Of a stretch of DNA of 8,574 nucleotides, positions 1-6,084 are shown piece after piece. The stretch covers positions 1 to 8,574 of the forward strand of contig URNQ01000066.1 of NCBI GenBank assembly GCA_900549245.1. The letters run 5' to 3'. The translations under genes and the position numbers were made by a program. The notes beneath the pieces are model-generated. The model had not been told where the DNA came from, made no database searches, and saw only the letters and a list, made by a program, of their open reading frames with translations. Each line of letters starts with the position of its first letter. The stretch's first letter is position 1. This DNA comes from an uncultured Collinsella sp. (GTDB lineage Bacteria > Actinomycetota > Coriobacteriia > Coriobacteriales > Coriobacteriaceae).

Positions 1-10
1 CGCCCTCGCC

Positions 11-49
11 CGCGGGCTACAAACGCTTCGCGTTTGCTTAACGCCCGCG
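11..49. repeat. GC-rich stem-loop at left edge
   Basis: A long imperfect hairpin. The outer stem pairs 11-17 (CGCGGGC) with 43-49 (GCCCGCG). An inner stem pairs 20-25 (CAAACG) with 31-36 (CGTTTG) around a short loop. One plus-strand frame is open from the window edge to a TAA at 39-41, so this could be the tail of a gene that starts outside the window, but about a dozen codons are too few to judge. There is no T-run on either side, so it is not a standard terminator. It may be an intergenic repeat element; I cannot tell from one copy. Confidence 0.4.
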
Positions 50-58
50 CCCTGCATA

Positions 59-75
59 GAGTTCGATTCTCCGCG
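59..75 (+). repeat. 17-nt inverted copy of the tmRNA T-arm/3' end
   Basis: The 17 bases at 59-75 (GAGTTCGATTCTCCGCG) are the exact reverse complement of 142-158, which encode the T-loop and 3' T-stem of the minus-strand tmRNA. The match stops abruptly at both ends. The copy is not part of a working tRNA: the bases to its left do not form a T-stem with it and no proper acceptor/CCA follows. It lies just beyond the ssrA terminator. It may be a remnant of an integration or rearrangement event at the tmRNA 3' end. Confidence 0.6.
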
Positions 76-87
76 GTATCCATATGT

Positions 88-124
88 AATAAAAAGGCAG
101 GTAGAGACACTTCTCTACCTGCCT
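88..124 (-). terminator. Intrinsic terminator of ssrA
   Basis: A perfect 11-bp stem pairs 96-106 with 113-123 (GGCAGGTAGAG / CTCTACCTGCC) around a 6-nt loop. On the minus strand it is followed by TTTTT (91-95) and further A/T bases. It starts about 10 nt after the tmRNA CCA end, as expected for termination of the ssrA precursor. Confidence 0.9.
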
Positions 125-132
125 GTTACGTA

Positions 133-496
133 TGGTGGAGGCGCGGAGAATCGAACTCCGGTCCACGAAAGCCCCCTGATTGGCATCTCCAAGCTCAGTC
201 GCTGGTTTTGTCTCGGACGCTTTGCGCGCAGCGACACGCTCGCGGCGTCCTAACCGGTTCGGTCTTAGCCTGCGCCATACCGATTACGTGCGCAGGAGCA
301 TTCCCCTAAAATGACGTCGCGCCGGTGTCGGGGAAATCACCGGGTTGACGCGCCGCTATAAACTAAGCAGCGAGAGCCATAGGCTCAAAAGAAGAGTTGT
401 TGTCAATTCAATTTGACGGTACCCCTGTTTAACGAGGCGAGGAGACCTCGGCTTGCTTCCTCTCTCAGAGCTATCGTGTCGAAACCAGTCGCCCCC
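133..496 (-). ncRNA. ssrA: Transfer-messenger RNA (tmRNA), tag DNNSSFEPMALAA
   Basis: The tmRNA rescues stalled ribosomes together with SmpB, adding a degradation tag by trans-translation. On the minus strand the 5' end reads GGGGGCGACTGGTTTCGACA, the tRNA-like start typical of one-piece tmRNAs. It pairs with the 3' end CGCCTCC-A-CCA as a 7-bp acceptor stem with one G-U. The T-arm (CGGAG-TTCGATT-CTCCG) forms a perfect stem, and CCA is encoded at 133-135. The tag reading frame runs from 404 down to the TAG at 363-365 and encodes DNNSSFEPMALAA. The ALAA ending is the standard proteolysis signal. The resume codon appears to be GAC (Asp), with an in-frame TGA two codons upstream. The length of 364 nt is normal. 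No strong promoter is obvious; a weak minus-strand candidate is TTGGGG (647-652) and TAGAAC (624-629) with a 17-nt gap. Confidence 0.96.
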
Positions 497-673
497 GAAT
501 GTCGGGAAAGTCTGGATGGCATTGGGCACGCAAGCACCCAACACCCGTCGACTTTTCAAGGAGCATGCAGGGCGAGCCCCGCTTGTGGAGTGTTATCTTA
601 CCACGTTCTGAAAGCGGACAGCTGTTCTATGCACGAGCTGTGAAGACCCCAATGTGCGCCGCACTTCGCACTT

Positions 674-701
674 TTGCCACCGATCGCGTAACGTATATTT
701 T
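674..701 (+). promoter_or_regulatory. Possible promoter of the 736 gene
   Basis: TTGCCA at 674-679 and TATTTT at 696-701 are separated by 16 nt, giving a plausible sigma-70-type promoter about 30 nt before the start codon. The only other structure noted in 497-735 is the weak ssrA promoter candidate. This is a sequence-pattern call only. Confidence 0.35.
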
Positions 702-735
702 CGCCAAGCAAAATTGACCCGTCGAAAGGACCGTT

Positions 736-1170
736 ATGGATACCAAGCAGCAACTCGTCAATGCCCTCGCAGGCCTGGGCTCAACCATTACCGAAGCTAT
801 GGATGTCATCGAAGGCTTTGTCCCCTGCGGACATCCCGCCCTCACGGTTTCGAACGCACTCGTCGCGCTGGACGCTAACGATGATGTGGCTCTCGCCCAG
901 CAGCTTGAGACCGTCGAGGGCTTTATCGACCACGTGAGTGAGAACCGCGGCGTGGCCGCCTACCACGGCATCGAGGTCGAACTCGCGGGTCCCAAAGCCG
1001 ATCTGCTCGCAGCAATCCGCGAGGTAGGCGCCCTTATGCAGACCGCAGGCGTCAAGAACACCCAGGTCAACGAGTGGGTCTACCGCAGTCTGGCAGCACT
1101 CGACAGCTCCGACGAAAAGGCAGCCGAGCAGCTCGCAGAAAGTCCCGCCATTAAGGCCGAGCTTTTGTAA
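736..1170 (+). CDS. Hypothetical protein, 144 aa, helical
   Basis: I do not recognise this protein. It starts with ATG after a good ribosome binding site (AAAGGA at 725-730, 5-nt spacing) and ends in TAA. The product is acidic, rich in Ala, Leu, Glu and Val, and reads as a string of amphipathic helices. It has no signal peptide, membrane segment or recognisable catalytic motif. A short CGHP segment (residues 31-34) is the only distinctive spot, with a single Cys and a His two residues on, too little to call a metal site. The gene is divergent from ssrA and convergent with the PIN gene, so it is probably monocistronic. The clear RBS, GC-rich third positions and sensible composition support a real gene. 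A cytosolic helical-bundle protein is the most that can be said. Confidence 0.8.
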   Translation: MDTKQQLVNALAGLGSTITEAMDVIEGFVPCGHPALTVSNALVALDANDDVALAQQLETVEGFIDHVSENRGVAAYHGIEVELAGPKADLLAAIREVGALMQTAGVKNTQVNEWVYRSLAALDSSDEKAAEQLAESPAIKAELL

Positions 1171-1181
1171 ATAGAAGGCGC

Positions 1182-1214
1182 GGGTCCCTTGGCGCATCGT
1201 CGTCCAAGAGGCCC
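1182..1214. terminator. Stem-loop between convergent genes, possible weak terminator
   Basis: Positions 1182-1192 (GGGTCCCTTGG) pair with 1204-1214 (CCAAGAGGCCC) with one mismatch and one G-U around an 11-nt loop. It lies between the plus-strand gene ending at 1170 and the minus-strand gene ending at 1229. Neither side has a strong T-run; the minus side is followed by a weak pyrimidine tract (CGCCTTCT). A bidirectional terminator is plausible from position, but the signal is modest. Confidence 0.4.
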
Positions 1215-1228
1215 ACAAACAGTTCGCG

Positions 1229-1786
1229 TCAACCGATAGCCGCGCCGCCGCGTTCGGCCAAAGCCAGAATCGGTATCATTTGGCGCGGGGTCTTTGCTGC
1301 AAGATCGGCATGTTCGAGCAGCTTGCGATCGTTGGTCACCAAGTAATCGACCTGCGCGCGCTTGCACGCGGCGAGCACCAAGTTGTCCTCGTAATCGCGA
1401 TGGAGCGCTAAGTATTTGTCGGCCAGCCAAAGGTCCGACGCATCTGCACCCACGGCCGTGGCGTTTTCGGTCATGTTCCGAACAAACGCCAACGCCGCAT
1501 CGCCAATTGCACGGGCAGATGCCTCGTCGAGCGCTTCCCCACTGGCAAGAACGCTACGCTTCAGCTCGTGTTGAACAACGTACAGCACGTCCTTGGCGAT
1601 ATGCACCGGAAAGAACAGCAATGCCCCCGCCTCCGCCGCCTGCCCAATAAACGCACGCGCGGCAAGCGACTCAGCATGGTCGACGCAAAACGAATCAACC
1701 CATACGTTGGCATCCAAACGCAAAAGGCCTGCGCCCGGACGACACCGATGCCGTCTGGGCGCAGGCCAGATAACGTGGGCGAACAC
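1229..1786 (-). CDS. PIN-domain protein (putative ribonuclease, orphan VapC-like)
   Basis: This is a probable single-domain PIN nuclease, a metal-dependent RNase fold found in VapC toxins and in RNA-processing enzymes. Counting from the longest ORF, the first conserved Asp is D25 in LRLDANVWVD. D66 in AKDVLYVV sits where the second acidic residue is expected. D131/D134 lie in DYEDNLVLAACK and D153 in TNDRKLL, a typical PIN C-terminal signature. The longest ORF starts at GTG 1784-1786, 5 nt after the ATPase stop, with no visible RBS. Its first ~21 residues (Arg/Pro-rich, unlike a PIN N-terminus) are encoded by the terminator hairpin at 1726-1767. A TTG at 1721-1723, just before the LDAN motif, would give about 164 aa and fit the domain better. 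No antitoxin-like gene is adjacent, so a housekeeping or solitary role is as likely as a toxin. Domain call is confident; start and function are not. Confidence 0.75.
   Translation of the reverse strand: MFAHVIWPAPRRHRCRPGAGLLRLDANVWVDSFCVDHAESLAARAFIGQAAEAGALLFFPVHIAKDVLYVVQHELKRSVLASGEALDEASARAIGDAALAFVRNMTENATAVGADASDLWLADKYLALHRDYEDNLVLAACKRAQVDYLVTNDRKLLEHADLAAKTPRQMIPILALAERGGAAIG
1722..1767 (-). terminator. Strong intrinsic terminator after the metal ATPase
   Basis: A 16-bp stem pairs 1726-1741 (GGCCTGCGCCCGGACG) with 1752-1767 (CGTCTGGGCGCAGGCC), with a single G-U and a 10-nt loop. On the minus strand it is followed by TTTTGCGTTT. It lies about 25 nt beyond the ATPase TAG stop (1792-1794), the right place to end that transcript. 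It also overlaps the 5' part of the longest PIN reading frame, which makes the GTG start of that gene doubtful. Confidence 0.8.
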
Positions 1787-1791
1787 GTCTG

Positions 1792-3867
1792 CTAACGCAG
1801 ATATGCCTTGGCGTTGCCCAGGCTGTAGGCGATCGTTGAGCCGTTGTGCAGCAGTGACGACGTCTGCGGAGTGATCATGCCGGTAATACCCAATGCCAAC
1901 AGCGCCGAGTTGGTGAGCATCACCTTGGAATACGAACTCGTCAGACGGTCGATGAGACCCTGACTCATGCGGCGCAGGCGCACGATCGCGGCCAGATCCG
2001 TATCGGTCAGGATGATATCGGCGACTTCCTTGGCGATGTCGCTTCCGCCACCCATGGCCAGGCCCACGTCGGCCAAACCGAGCGCCGGCGAATCGTTGAC
2101 GCCGTCGCCCACCATGGCAACATGGCGCCCCTCGCTCTTAATGCGTTCCACATAGGCGTACTTGTCCTCGGGCAGCAGTTCGGCCTTAAACTCGTCGACA
2201 CCCGCCTCGCGCGCAATGCGCTCGGCCGTGCGCTCGGAATCGCCCGTGAGCATAACGACATGCTTGACGCCCAGCGCATGCAGGTCGGCGATGGCCTCAC
2301 GGACCCCAGGCTTGAGCGGATCTTCGATGCCGAGCACGCCGACGACCTTTCCATCGACCGCCAGATACAGCGGCGACAGGCCCTGCATCTGGGACTCAAT
2401 GCGCTCCTTGATGTCGGATTCGAGCTGTGCGCCCTCGTCCTCAAATACAAAGTGCGCGGAACCGATGATGGCGCGACGTCCTTCAATGGACGAAGCGATG
2501 CCGTGCGCCACGATGTACTCGACAGCGGCATGGCGCTCGCGGTGCTCGAGCTCGCGCTCGCATGCCGCATTGACCACGGCGCGCGCCACCGGATGCGGGA
2601 AATGCTCCTCCAGGCAAGCGGAAAGGCGCAGGACCTCATCCTCGCTCCAGCCATCGGTGGTGAGTACGCAGGCAAGACGCGGCTGCGCCTCGGTGAGCGT
2701 GCCGGTCTTGTCAAAGACAATGGTGTCGGCCTTGGCAAACGACTCAAAGTACTTCGCGCCCTTGACCATGACGCCCATCTTGGCAGCATCGCTCATAGCG
2801 GTCATGACGGCAACGGAACCCGTGAGCTTGAGTGCGCACGAGTAGTCGACCATCAGTGCCGCCGAGGTCTTGATGAGGCTGCGGGTAGTAAGCGCAACTA
2901 GGCCCGCGAGCAGGAAGTTCCACGGGACGATCTTGTTGGCAAGGTCCTCCATATGCGACTGGCCCTCGGACTTGAGCGAGTCGGCCGTCTGCACGAGCGA
3001 GACGATTGAGCGCAGTTTGGTTTGCGCCGTATTGGCGCGCACGCGCACCAAGATGCCGCCGTCTTCCACGACGGTACCGGCGAACACGTCGTCGCCCACG
3101 CTGCGCTCGACGGCCAGCGGCTCGCCGGTCAGGGTCGCCTGGTTGACCATAGCGCTCCCCTGCTCGACAACACCGTCGATGCAGATGGACATGCCGGTGC
3201 GCACGGCGACCAGATCGCCGGGCTCAAGCTCGGTCGCGGCAACGCTTACCTCGGTGTCGCCGACAACCTTTTGCGCCTTGTCGGGCACATCGAGCAGCGA
3301 GTTGATGAGCTCGTTTTCACTCATGGCGCGGGTGTAGTCCTCGAGCAGCTCGCCCACGTTGAGCAGGAACATCGTCTGGCCCGCGGTGTCGACATCACGC
3401 TTGACGAACGAAATGCCGATGGCCGAAGCGTCGAGCACGGGAACGGTCAGGCGCGGCTGCGCGAGCTCACGGAGGGCGGCGCGCAAAAAGGTCATGTAAC
3501 CGGCCACGACAAACACCGCACGCAGGGGCGTGGGCAAAAACCAGCGACGTGCGTAGTGGGCGCCGACAAGTGTGGCAAGATCCATGACGAGCTTGTGCTT
3601 GCGCGGCTCGAGTTGTATCACGTAGCCCGTCTTTGCGTCGGCAATGGCCTGAGCGTCGAGCGCACCGACGGCGGCCAGCACGGCATCGCGTCGCGGCTCG
3701 TCGTACTCCAGCGCCATCTGGCCAATGCGGCCATACACGCGCACCTTGCGCACGCCGTCGATGTCGCCACCAAGCTTAAGAAGCGCATCGAGATCGCTCT
3801 CTGGCACAGGACCCGCCAACTGGAGGCGGGTCCTGCCGGGGATCTCGCTGATAATCGAGAATCTCAT
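1792..3867 (-). CDS. P1B-type heavy-metal-translocating ATPase with SCA motif
   Basis: An inner-membrane metal pump of 691 aa. N-terminus: residues 1-75 look like a degenerate HMA-type domain (EIPGRTRLQL) lacking the CxxC metal site. Actuator domain: TGE at 247-249. The membrane segment before the phosphorylation domain carries D341-Y-S-C-A-L-K where P1B pumps normally have CPC or SPC, so the only motif thiol is C344. Catalytic core: phosphorylated D386 in DKTGT, the P1B-specific HP pair at 425-426, TGDSERT at 541-547 and the hinge GDGVND at 587-592. All ATPase motifs are intact, so the pump should be active. It starts at ATG 18 nt after the small membrane-protein gene and ends before a strong terminator; the two genes form a metal module behind a metalloregulator-like operator. 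The transported ion cannot be read from the sequence. SCA-type pumps form a divergent group for which I will not guess the metal. Confidence 0.93.
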   Translation of the reverse strand: MRFSIISEIPGRTRLQLAGPVPESDLDALLKLGGDIDGVRKVRVYGRIGQMALEYDEPRRDAVLAAVGALDAQAIADAKTGYVIQLEPRKHKLVMDLATLVGAHYARRWFLPTPLRAVFVVAGYMTFLRAALRELAQPRLTVPVLDASAIGISFVKRDVDTAGQTMFLLNVGELLEDYTRAMSENELINSLLDVPDKAQKVVGDTEVSVAATELEPGDLVAVRTGMSICIDGVVEQGSAMVNQATLTGEPLAVERSVGDDVFAGTVVEDGGILVRVRANTAQTKLRSIVSLVQTADSLKSEGQSHMEDLANKIVPWNFLLAGLVALTTRSLIKTSAALMVDYSCALKLTGSVAVMTAMSDAAKMGVMVKGAKYFESFAKADTIVFDKTGTLTEAQPRLACVLTTDGWSEDEVLRLSACLEEHFPHPVARAVVNAACERELEHRERHAAVEYIVAHGIASSIEGRRAIIGSAHFVFEDEGAQLESDIKERIESQMQGLSPLYLAVDGKVVGVLGIEDPLKPGVREAIADLHALGVKHVVMLTGDSERTAERIAREAGVDEFKAELLPEDKYAYVERIKSEGRHVAMVGDGVNDSPALGLADVGLAMGGGSDIAKEVADIILTDTDLAAIVRLRRMSQGLIDRLTSSYSKVMLTNSALLALGITGMITPQTSSLLHNGSTIAYSLGNAKAYLR

Positions 3868-3885
3868 AGTTTGTGCCTGGAAGCG

Positions 3886-4131
3886 CTACTCAGCTGCGTT
3901 GTCCGCGGCGGCCTCGCTCTGGGTGATGTAAGCAGCCTCGGCAACCATGTCGTCGACATTAGCCTTGGCCTGCTCGACCATGTCTTGGTAGCCGTTCTTG
4001 ATGCGCATACCGCACGCAATACCCTGCACGCAGGCATTCTTGACCGGAGCGCTGGTAAGCAGCTTGATGCCGGCCGTGCCAAGCAGAAAACCGCCACCAA
4101 CAAGCAGGGTGTTAAACGTCGACTTCTTCAT
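3886..4131 (-). CDS. Small glycine-rich membrane protein, ATPase partner (DUF6110-like)
   Basis: An 81-aa protein starting at ATG 4129-4131 after a clear RBS (AAAAGGGAG) 8 nt upstream. A longer start at 4179 would add 16 residues without a better RBS and is not favoured. The N-terminus (MKKSTFNTLLVGGGFLLGTAG) is a short hydrophobic Gly-zipper segment. It is followed by a basic/polar stretch with two Cys (in KNACVQGIACGMR) and then an acidic amphipathic helix ending in DNAAE. The layout resembles, from memory, the small DUF6110 proteins that sit beside P1B ATPases in anaerobic Gram-positives. It lies immediately upstream of the ATPase in the same transcription unit. A role as a membrane accessory or metal-delivery partner is inferred from context. 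The family name is a moderate-confidence recollection; function is unknown. Confidence 0.8.
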   Translation of the reverse strand: MKKSTFNTLLVGGGFLLGTAGIKLLTSAPVKNACVQGIACGMRIKNGYQDMVEQAKANVDDMVAEAAYITQSEAAADNAAE

Positions 4132-4240
4132 GTTGCTTCTCCCTTTTGCCGCATGGGGCGCGGCATGGTGCCTTAGCACCCGAGTTCATCAGTTAGCTCG
4201 AGCACGCTTTTGAAATACCTTAATTCTATCTAACTATCTA
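4132..4240 (-). promoter_or_regulatory. Structured 5' leader of the metal module
   Basis: About 130 nt separate the predicted transcription start (near 4260) from the ATG at 4131. The leader holds three successive hairpins: 4181-4184 with 4197-4200 (weak, 4 bp), 4167-4171 with 4176-4180 (GGTGC/GCACC, 4-nt loop) and 4147-4152 with 4160-4165 (TGCCGC/GCGGCA, 7-nt loop). The last ends directly beside the AAAAGGGAG ribosome binding site. It could modulate translation or be a metal-sensing leader. I could not match it to a known riboswitch consensus. Confidence 0.35.
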
Positions 4241-4259
4241 GGTCAGCCATGGCTAACCT
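4240..4259. promoter_or_regulatory. Palindromic operator, DtxR/metalloregulator-like
   Basis: AGGTCAGCCATGGCTAACCT is a 20-bp palindrome with one mismatched pair (4244/4255). The outer half-sites AGGTCAG and CTAACCT resemble the AGGTTAG/CTAACCT halves of DtxR/IdeR-type iron or manganese boxes. Here they are 6 bp apart rather than 1. It sits at the predicted transcription start of the metal-ATPase module, an ideal place for repression. The regulator gene is not in the window. Confidence 0.55.
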
Positions 4260-4266
4260 TTTGAAA

Positions 4267-4295
4267 ATTAACGATGCGGAGTAACCGATTGTCAA
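4267..4295 (-). promoter_or_regulatory. Promoter of the metal-ATPase module
   Basis: On the minus strand a perfect -35 TTGACA (4295-4290) is followed by a 17-nt spacer and the -10 GTTAAT (4272-4267, four of six consensus bases). The predicted start falls near 4260, at the edge of the palindromic operator. It gives the small membrane protein and ATPase their own promoter downstream of the ABC genes. Confidence 0.65.
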
Positions 4296-4300
4296 TGTGA

Positions 4301-4319
4301 CAAAGGGACTGTTCCTTTG
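4301..4319. repeat. Short inverted repeat after the ABC operon
   Basis: CAAAGG (4301-4306) pairs with CCTTTG (4314-4319), extendable by a G-U and an A-U pair to an 8-bp stem with a 3-nt loop. It lies 7 nt beyond the second ABC gene's stop. There is no T-run on the minus strand, so termination is doubtful and readthrough into the metal module is possible. It resembles a GGGACTGTCCC-type intergenic repeat that I recall from Coriobacteriia; that is recollection only. Confidence 0.4.
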
Positions 4320-4326
4320 CCCCTTC

Positions 4327-6084
4327 TTACAGCTGCCAGGCAGCCGCTTCCTTTTGCAGCGCAACCATGCGGGCGAATTCTCCACCTGCCGCCTTGAGCT
4401 GCGCCGGAGTGCCCTGCTCGGCAACCACACCATCCTTGAGTACAACGATCTTATCGGCATTTTCTACCGTGCGCATACGGTGGGCGATCACGATAACTGT
4501 CTTTCCTGCGAGCAGGCGGGAGAGCGCCTGCTGCACCACGGTCTCGTTCTCCACATCCAAACTCGCCGTCGCCTCGTCCAGCAACACAATCGGCGCATCT
4601 TTGAGCAGCGCGCGGGCGATGGAGATGCGCTGGCGCTCGCCGCCGGACAGCTTGGAGCCGTTCTCGCCGATCATGGTGTCATAGCCCTGCGGCATGCGGC
4701 TCACAAACTCGTCGCAGTTGGCGGCACGCGCGGCAGCAAGCACTTCCTCATCGGTGGCATCGCGACGACCAAGACGGATGTTTCCCATCACCGTGTCGTC
4801 AAAGAGCAGCACGTCTTGGAACACAATGGCGTAGTCGCGCAGCAGCACCTCGGGGTCCACGCTCGCAACATCCACGCCACCCACGGTGACCGTGCCTTCG
4901 GTGGCGTCCCAAAAGCGCGCGGCCAGGCGGCTCACCGTAGACTTACCGGAACCCGAAGGACCGACCAGCGCCGTAACTTCGCCTTCCTTGGCGGTAAAGC
5001 TCACATCGGTAAGAACTTTCTCGCCGGCGCGGCCGTCCTCGCCCGCACCATAGCCAAATGCCACGTGATCGAACACCACATCGTGGCCCACGGGCTCAAA
5101 TTTCTCGCTGCCCCGCGCCACAGGCTCTTCCATGATGGAACGCATGCGCTTGGCAGACGACTCGGCGACAAACAGCTCCGACACGAGCATAAGGGCCTGA
5201 TCAAACGGCGCGTAGATACGGCTCACCATAAGCAGGAAGGCAAACATCACCAAAAAGTCGACCTGCCCGGAGGCGACCATCGTGGCGCCCGTGACCAGCG
5301 TGGTGGCAATGCCCAGACGCAGAATGGAGAAGGCGGAGTTGACCAGAAGCCCGTTGACGAGCTCGCCCTTGGTGGTCTCGCGCTCCTCGACATCGATCAC
5401 GGCGTTGAGCCCCTCAAGATAATGGGCCTCCTGGTTGGTGGCGCGGATTTCGCGCACGCAGTCGAGCGTCTCCTGGATCGCCTCGGTGACCTTGACCTTC
5501 TCGGCGCGCACGCGGTCGAACACCGGGGTCATGGGGCCGCGTGTTAGATACAGCACGGCAAAGGCCACGGGAATGCTCCAAAACGCCGCGATCGCCAGCT
5601 GCCAGCAAAAGAACAGCGACGACACGAACACGATGGCACTTGCGATGATGGCGCCCCAGAGTTCTCCCAGCACATGGCTGTAGGCATGCTCCATAGTCTG
5701 AACGTCACCCATGATGGTCTCGGTTAAATCGGCCAGATCACGACGACCAAAAAACGACAGCGGCAGTTTGCGCAAGCGCTCGGCGATCTCCATACGCTGC
5801 TTGCCGCACTCCTCGTAAAAGATGCAGTAGGTGTAGTAATACTGTTGCCAGTTAGAGGCAAAGAGCAACACAAAAAAGACCAGGAGGCCGCCCACAATCG
5901 GCAGGGCATCCGACAGGTCGGCACCGGTGGCGAGATGTTCGACAAAACCGGCCATGACCAGGAACAATAAGCCCATGCCGGCCATGGTAATGAGATTGGT
6001 GAGCGCGGTCCAGAAAATGCCGCGTTTTACGCCGGCGACGCCTTTATCGGATAGGAAGTACTTCTTTTGGAATGAGGCGAACAT
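4327..6084 (-). CDS. ABC exporter half-transporter, permease plus ATPase (second subunit)
   Basis: A 585-aa type IV ABC exporter half. The transmembrane domain covers about residues 20-310, with hydrophobic segments near 24-47, 62-77, 144-182 and 250-290. The nucleotide-binding domain follows: Walker A GPSGSGKST (375-383), Q-loop Q423, signature LSGGE (479-483), Walker B IVLLDE with catalytic E504, a normal SLD D-loop and switch His H535. All ATPase residues are present. Its ATG follows the TAA of the upstream half-transporter with no gap, implying translational coupling and a heterodimer. It ends AAAWQL, echoing the partner's AASWKI end. By partner type and divergent AraC-like gene it belongs with siderophore-associated YbtP/YbtQ- and IrtAB-like pairs, which import metal-siderophore despite an exporter fold. 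The substrate, and even direction, are inference; a drug or peptide exporter remains possible. Confidence 0.93.
   Translation of the reverse strand: MFASFQKKYFLSDKGVAGVKRGIFWTALTNLITMAGMGLLFLVMAGFVEHLATGADLSDALPIVGGLLVFFVLLFASNWQQYYYTYCIFYEECGKQRMEIAERLRKLPLSFFGRRDLADLTETIMGDVQTMEHAYSHVLGELWGAIIASAIVFVSSLFFCWQLAIAAFWSIPVAFAVLYLTRGPMTPVFDRVRAEKVKVTEAIQETLDCVREIRATNQEAHYLEGLNAVIDVEERETTKGELVNGLLVNSAFSILRLGIATTLVTGATMVASGQVDFLVMFAFLLMVSRIYAPFDQALMLVSELFVAESSAKRMRSIMEEPVARGSEKFEPVGHDVVFDHVAFGYGAGEDGRAGEKVLTDVSFTAKEGEVTALVGPSGSGKSTVSRLAARFWDATEGTVTVGGVDVASVDPEVLLRDYAIVFQDVLLFDDTVMGNIRLGRRDATDEEVLAAARAANCDEFVSRMPQGYDTMIGENGSKLSGGERQRISIARALLKDAPIVLLDEATASLDVENETVVQQALSRLLAGKTVIVIAHRMRTVENADKIVVLKDGVVAEQGTPAQLKAAGGEFARMVALQKEAAAWQL

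Noticed and set aside
59..75. Phage or island attachment site (attR) at the tmRNA 3' end
   Set aside because: A standard att duplication would be a direct repeat; this copy is inverted and no integrase is visible. Kept only as an unexplained repeat.
41..84. Plus-strand tRNA gene ending near 84
   Set aside because: The T-loop-like sequence has no matching 5' T-stem, and acceptor and anticodon arms cannot be built from the upstream bases.
34..309. Plus-strand open frame of 91 codons across the ssrA region
   Set aside because: It is antisense to the tmRNA. The WWRRGESNSGP stretch is the translation of the complement of the tmRNA acceptor/T-arm, a familiar spurious annotation.
356..559. Minus-strand open frame of 67 codons
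   Set aside because: It lies over the tmRNA and its 5' flank, in a different frame from the tag; no RBS and no protein-like composition.
2007..2789. Minus-strand 260-codon frame inside the ATPase
   Set aside because: Out-of-frame shadow of the ATPase with a Ser/Arg-rich composition typical of such shadows.
2122..2901. Long plus-strand open frame (259 codons) inside the ATPase
   Set aside because: It is antisense to a gene with all P-type ATPase motifs; long antisense frames are expected in high-GC coding DNA. The same applies to 3022-4176 and 4297-5547.
3886..4179. Longer 97-aa form of the small membrane protein
   Set aside because: The upstream ATG lacks a good RBS and the added residues lie in the hairpin-rich leader; the ATG at 4131 has a clear RBS and begins a typical MKK-hydrophobic N-terminus.
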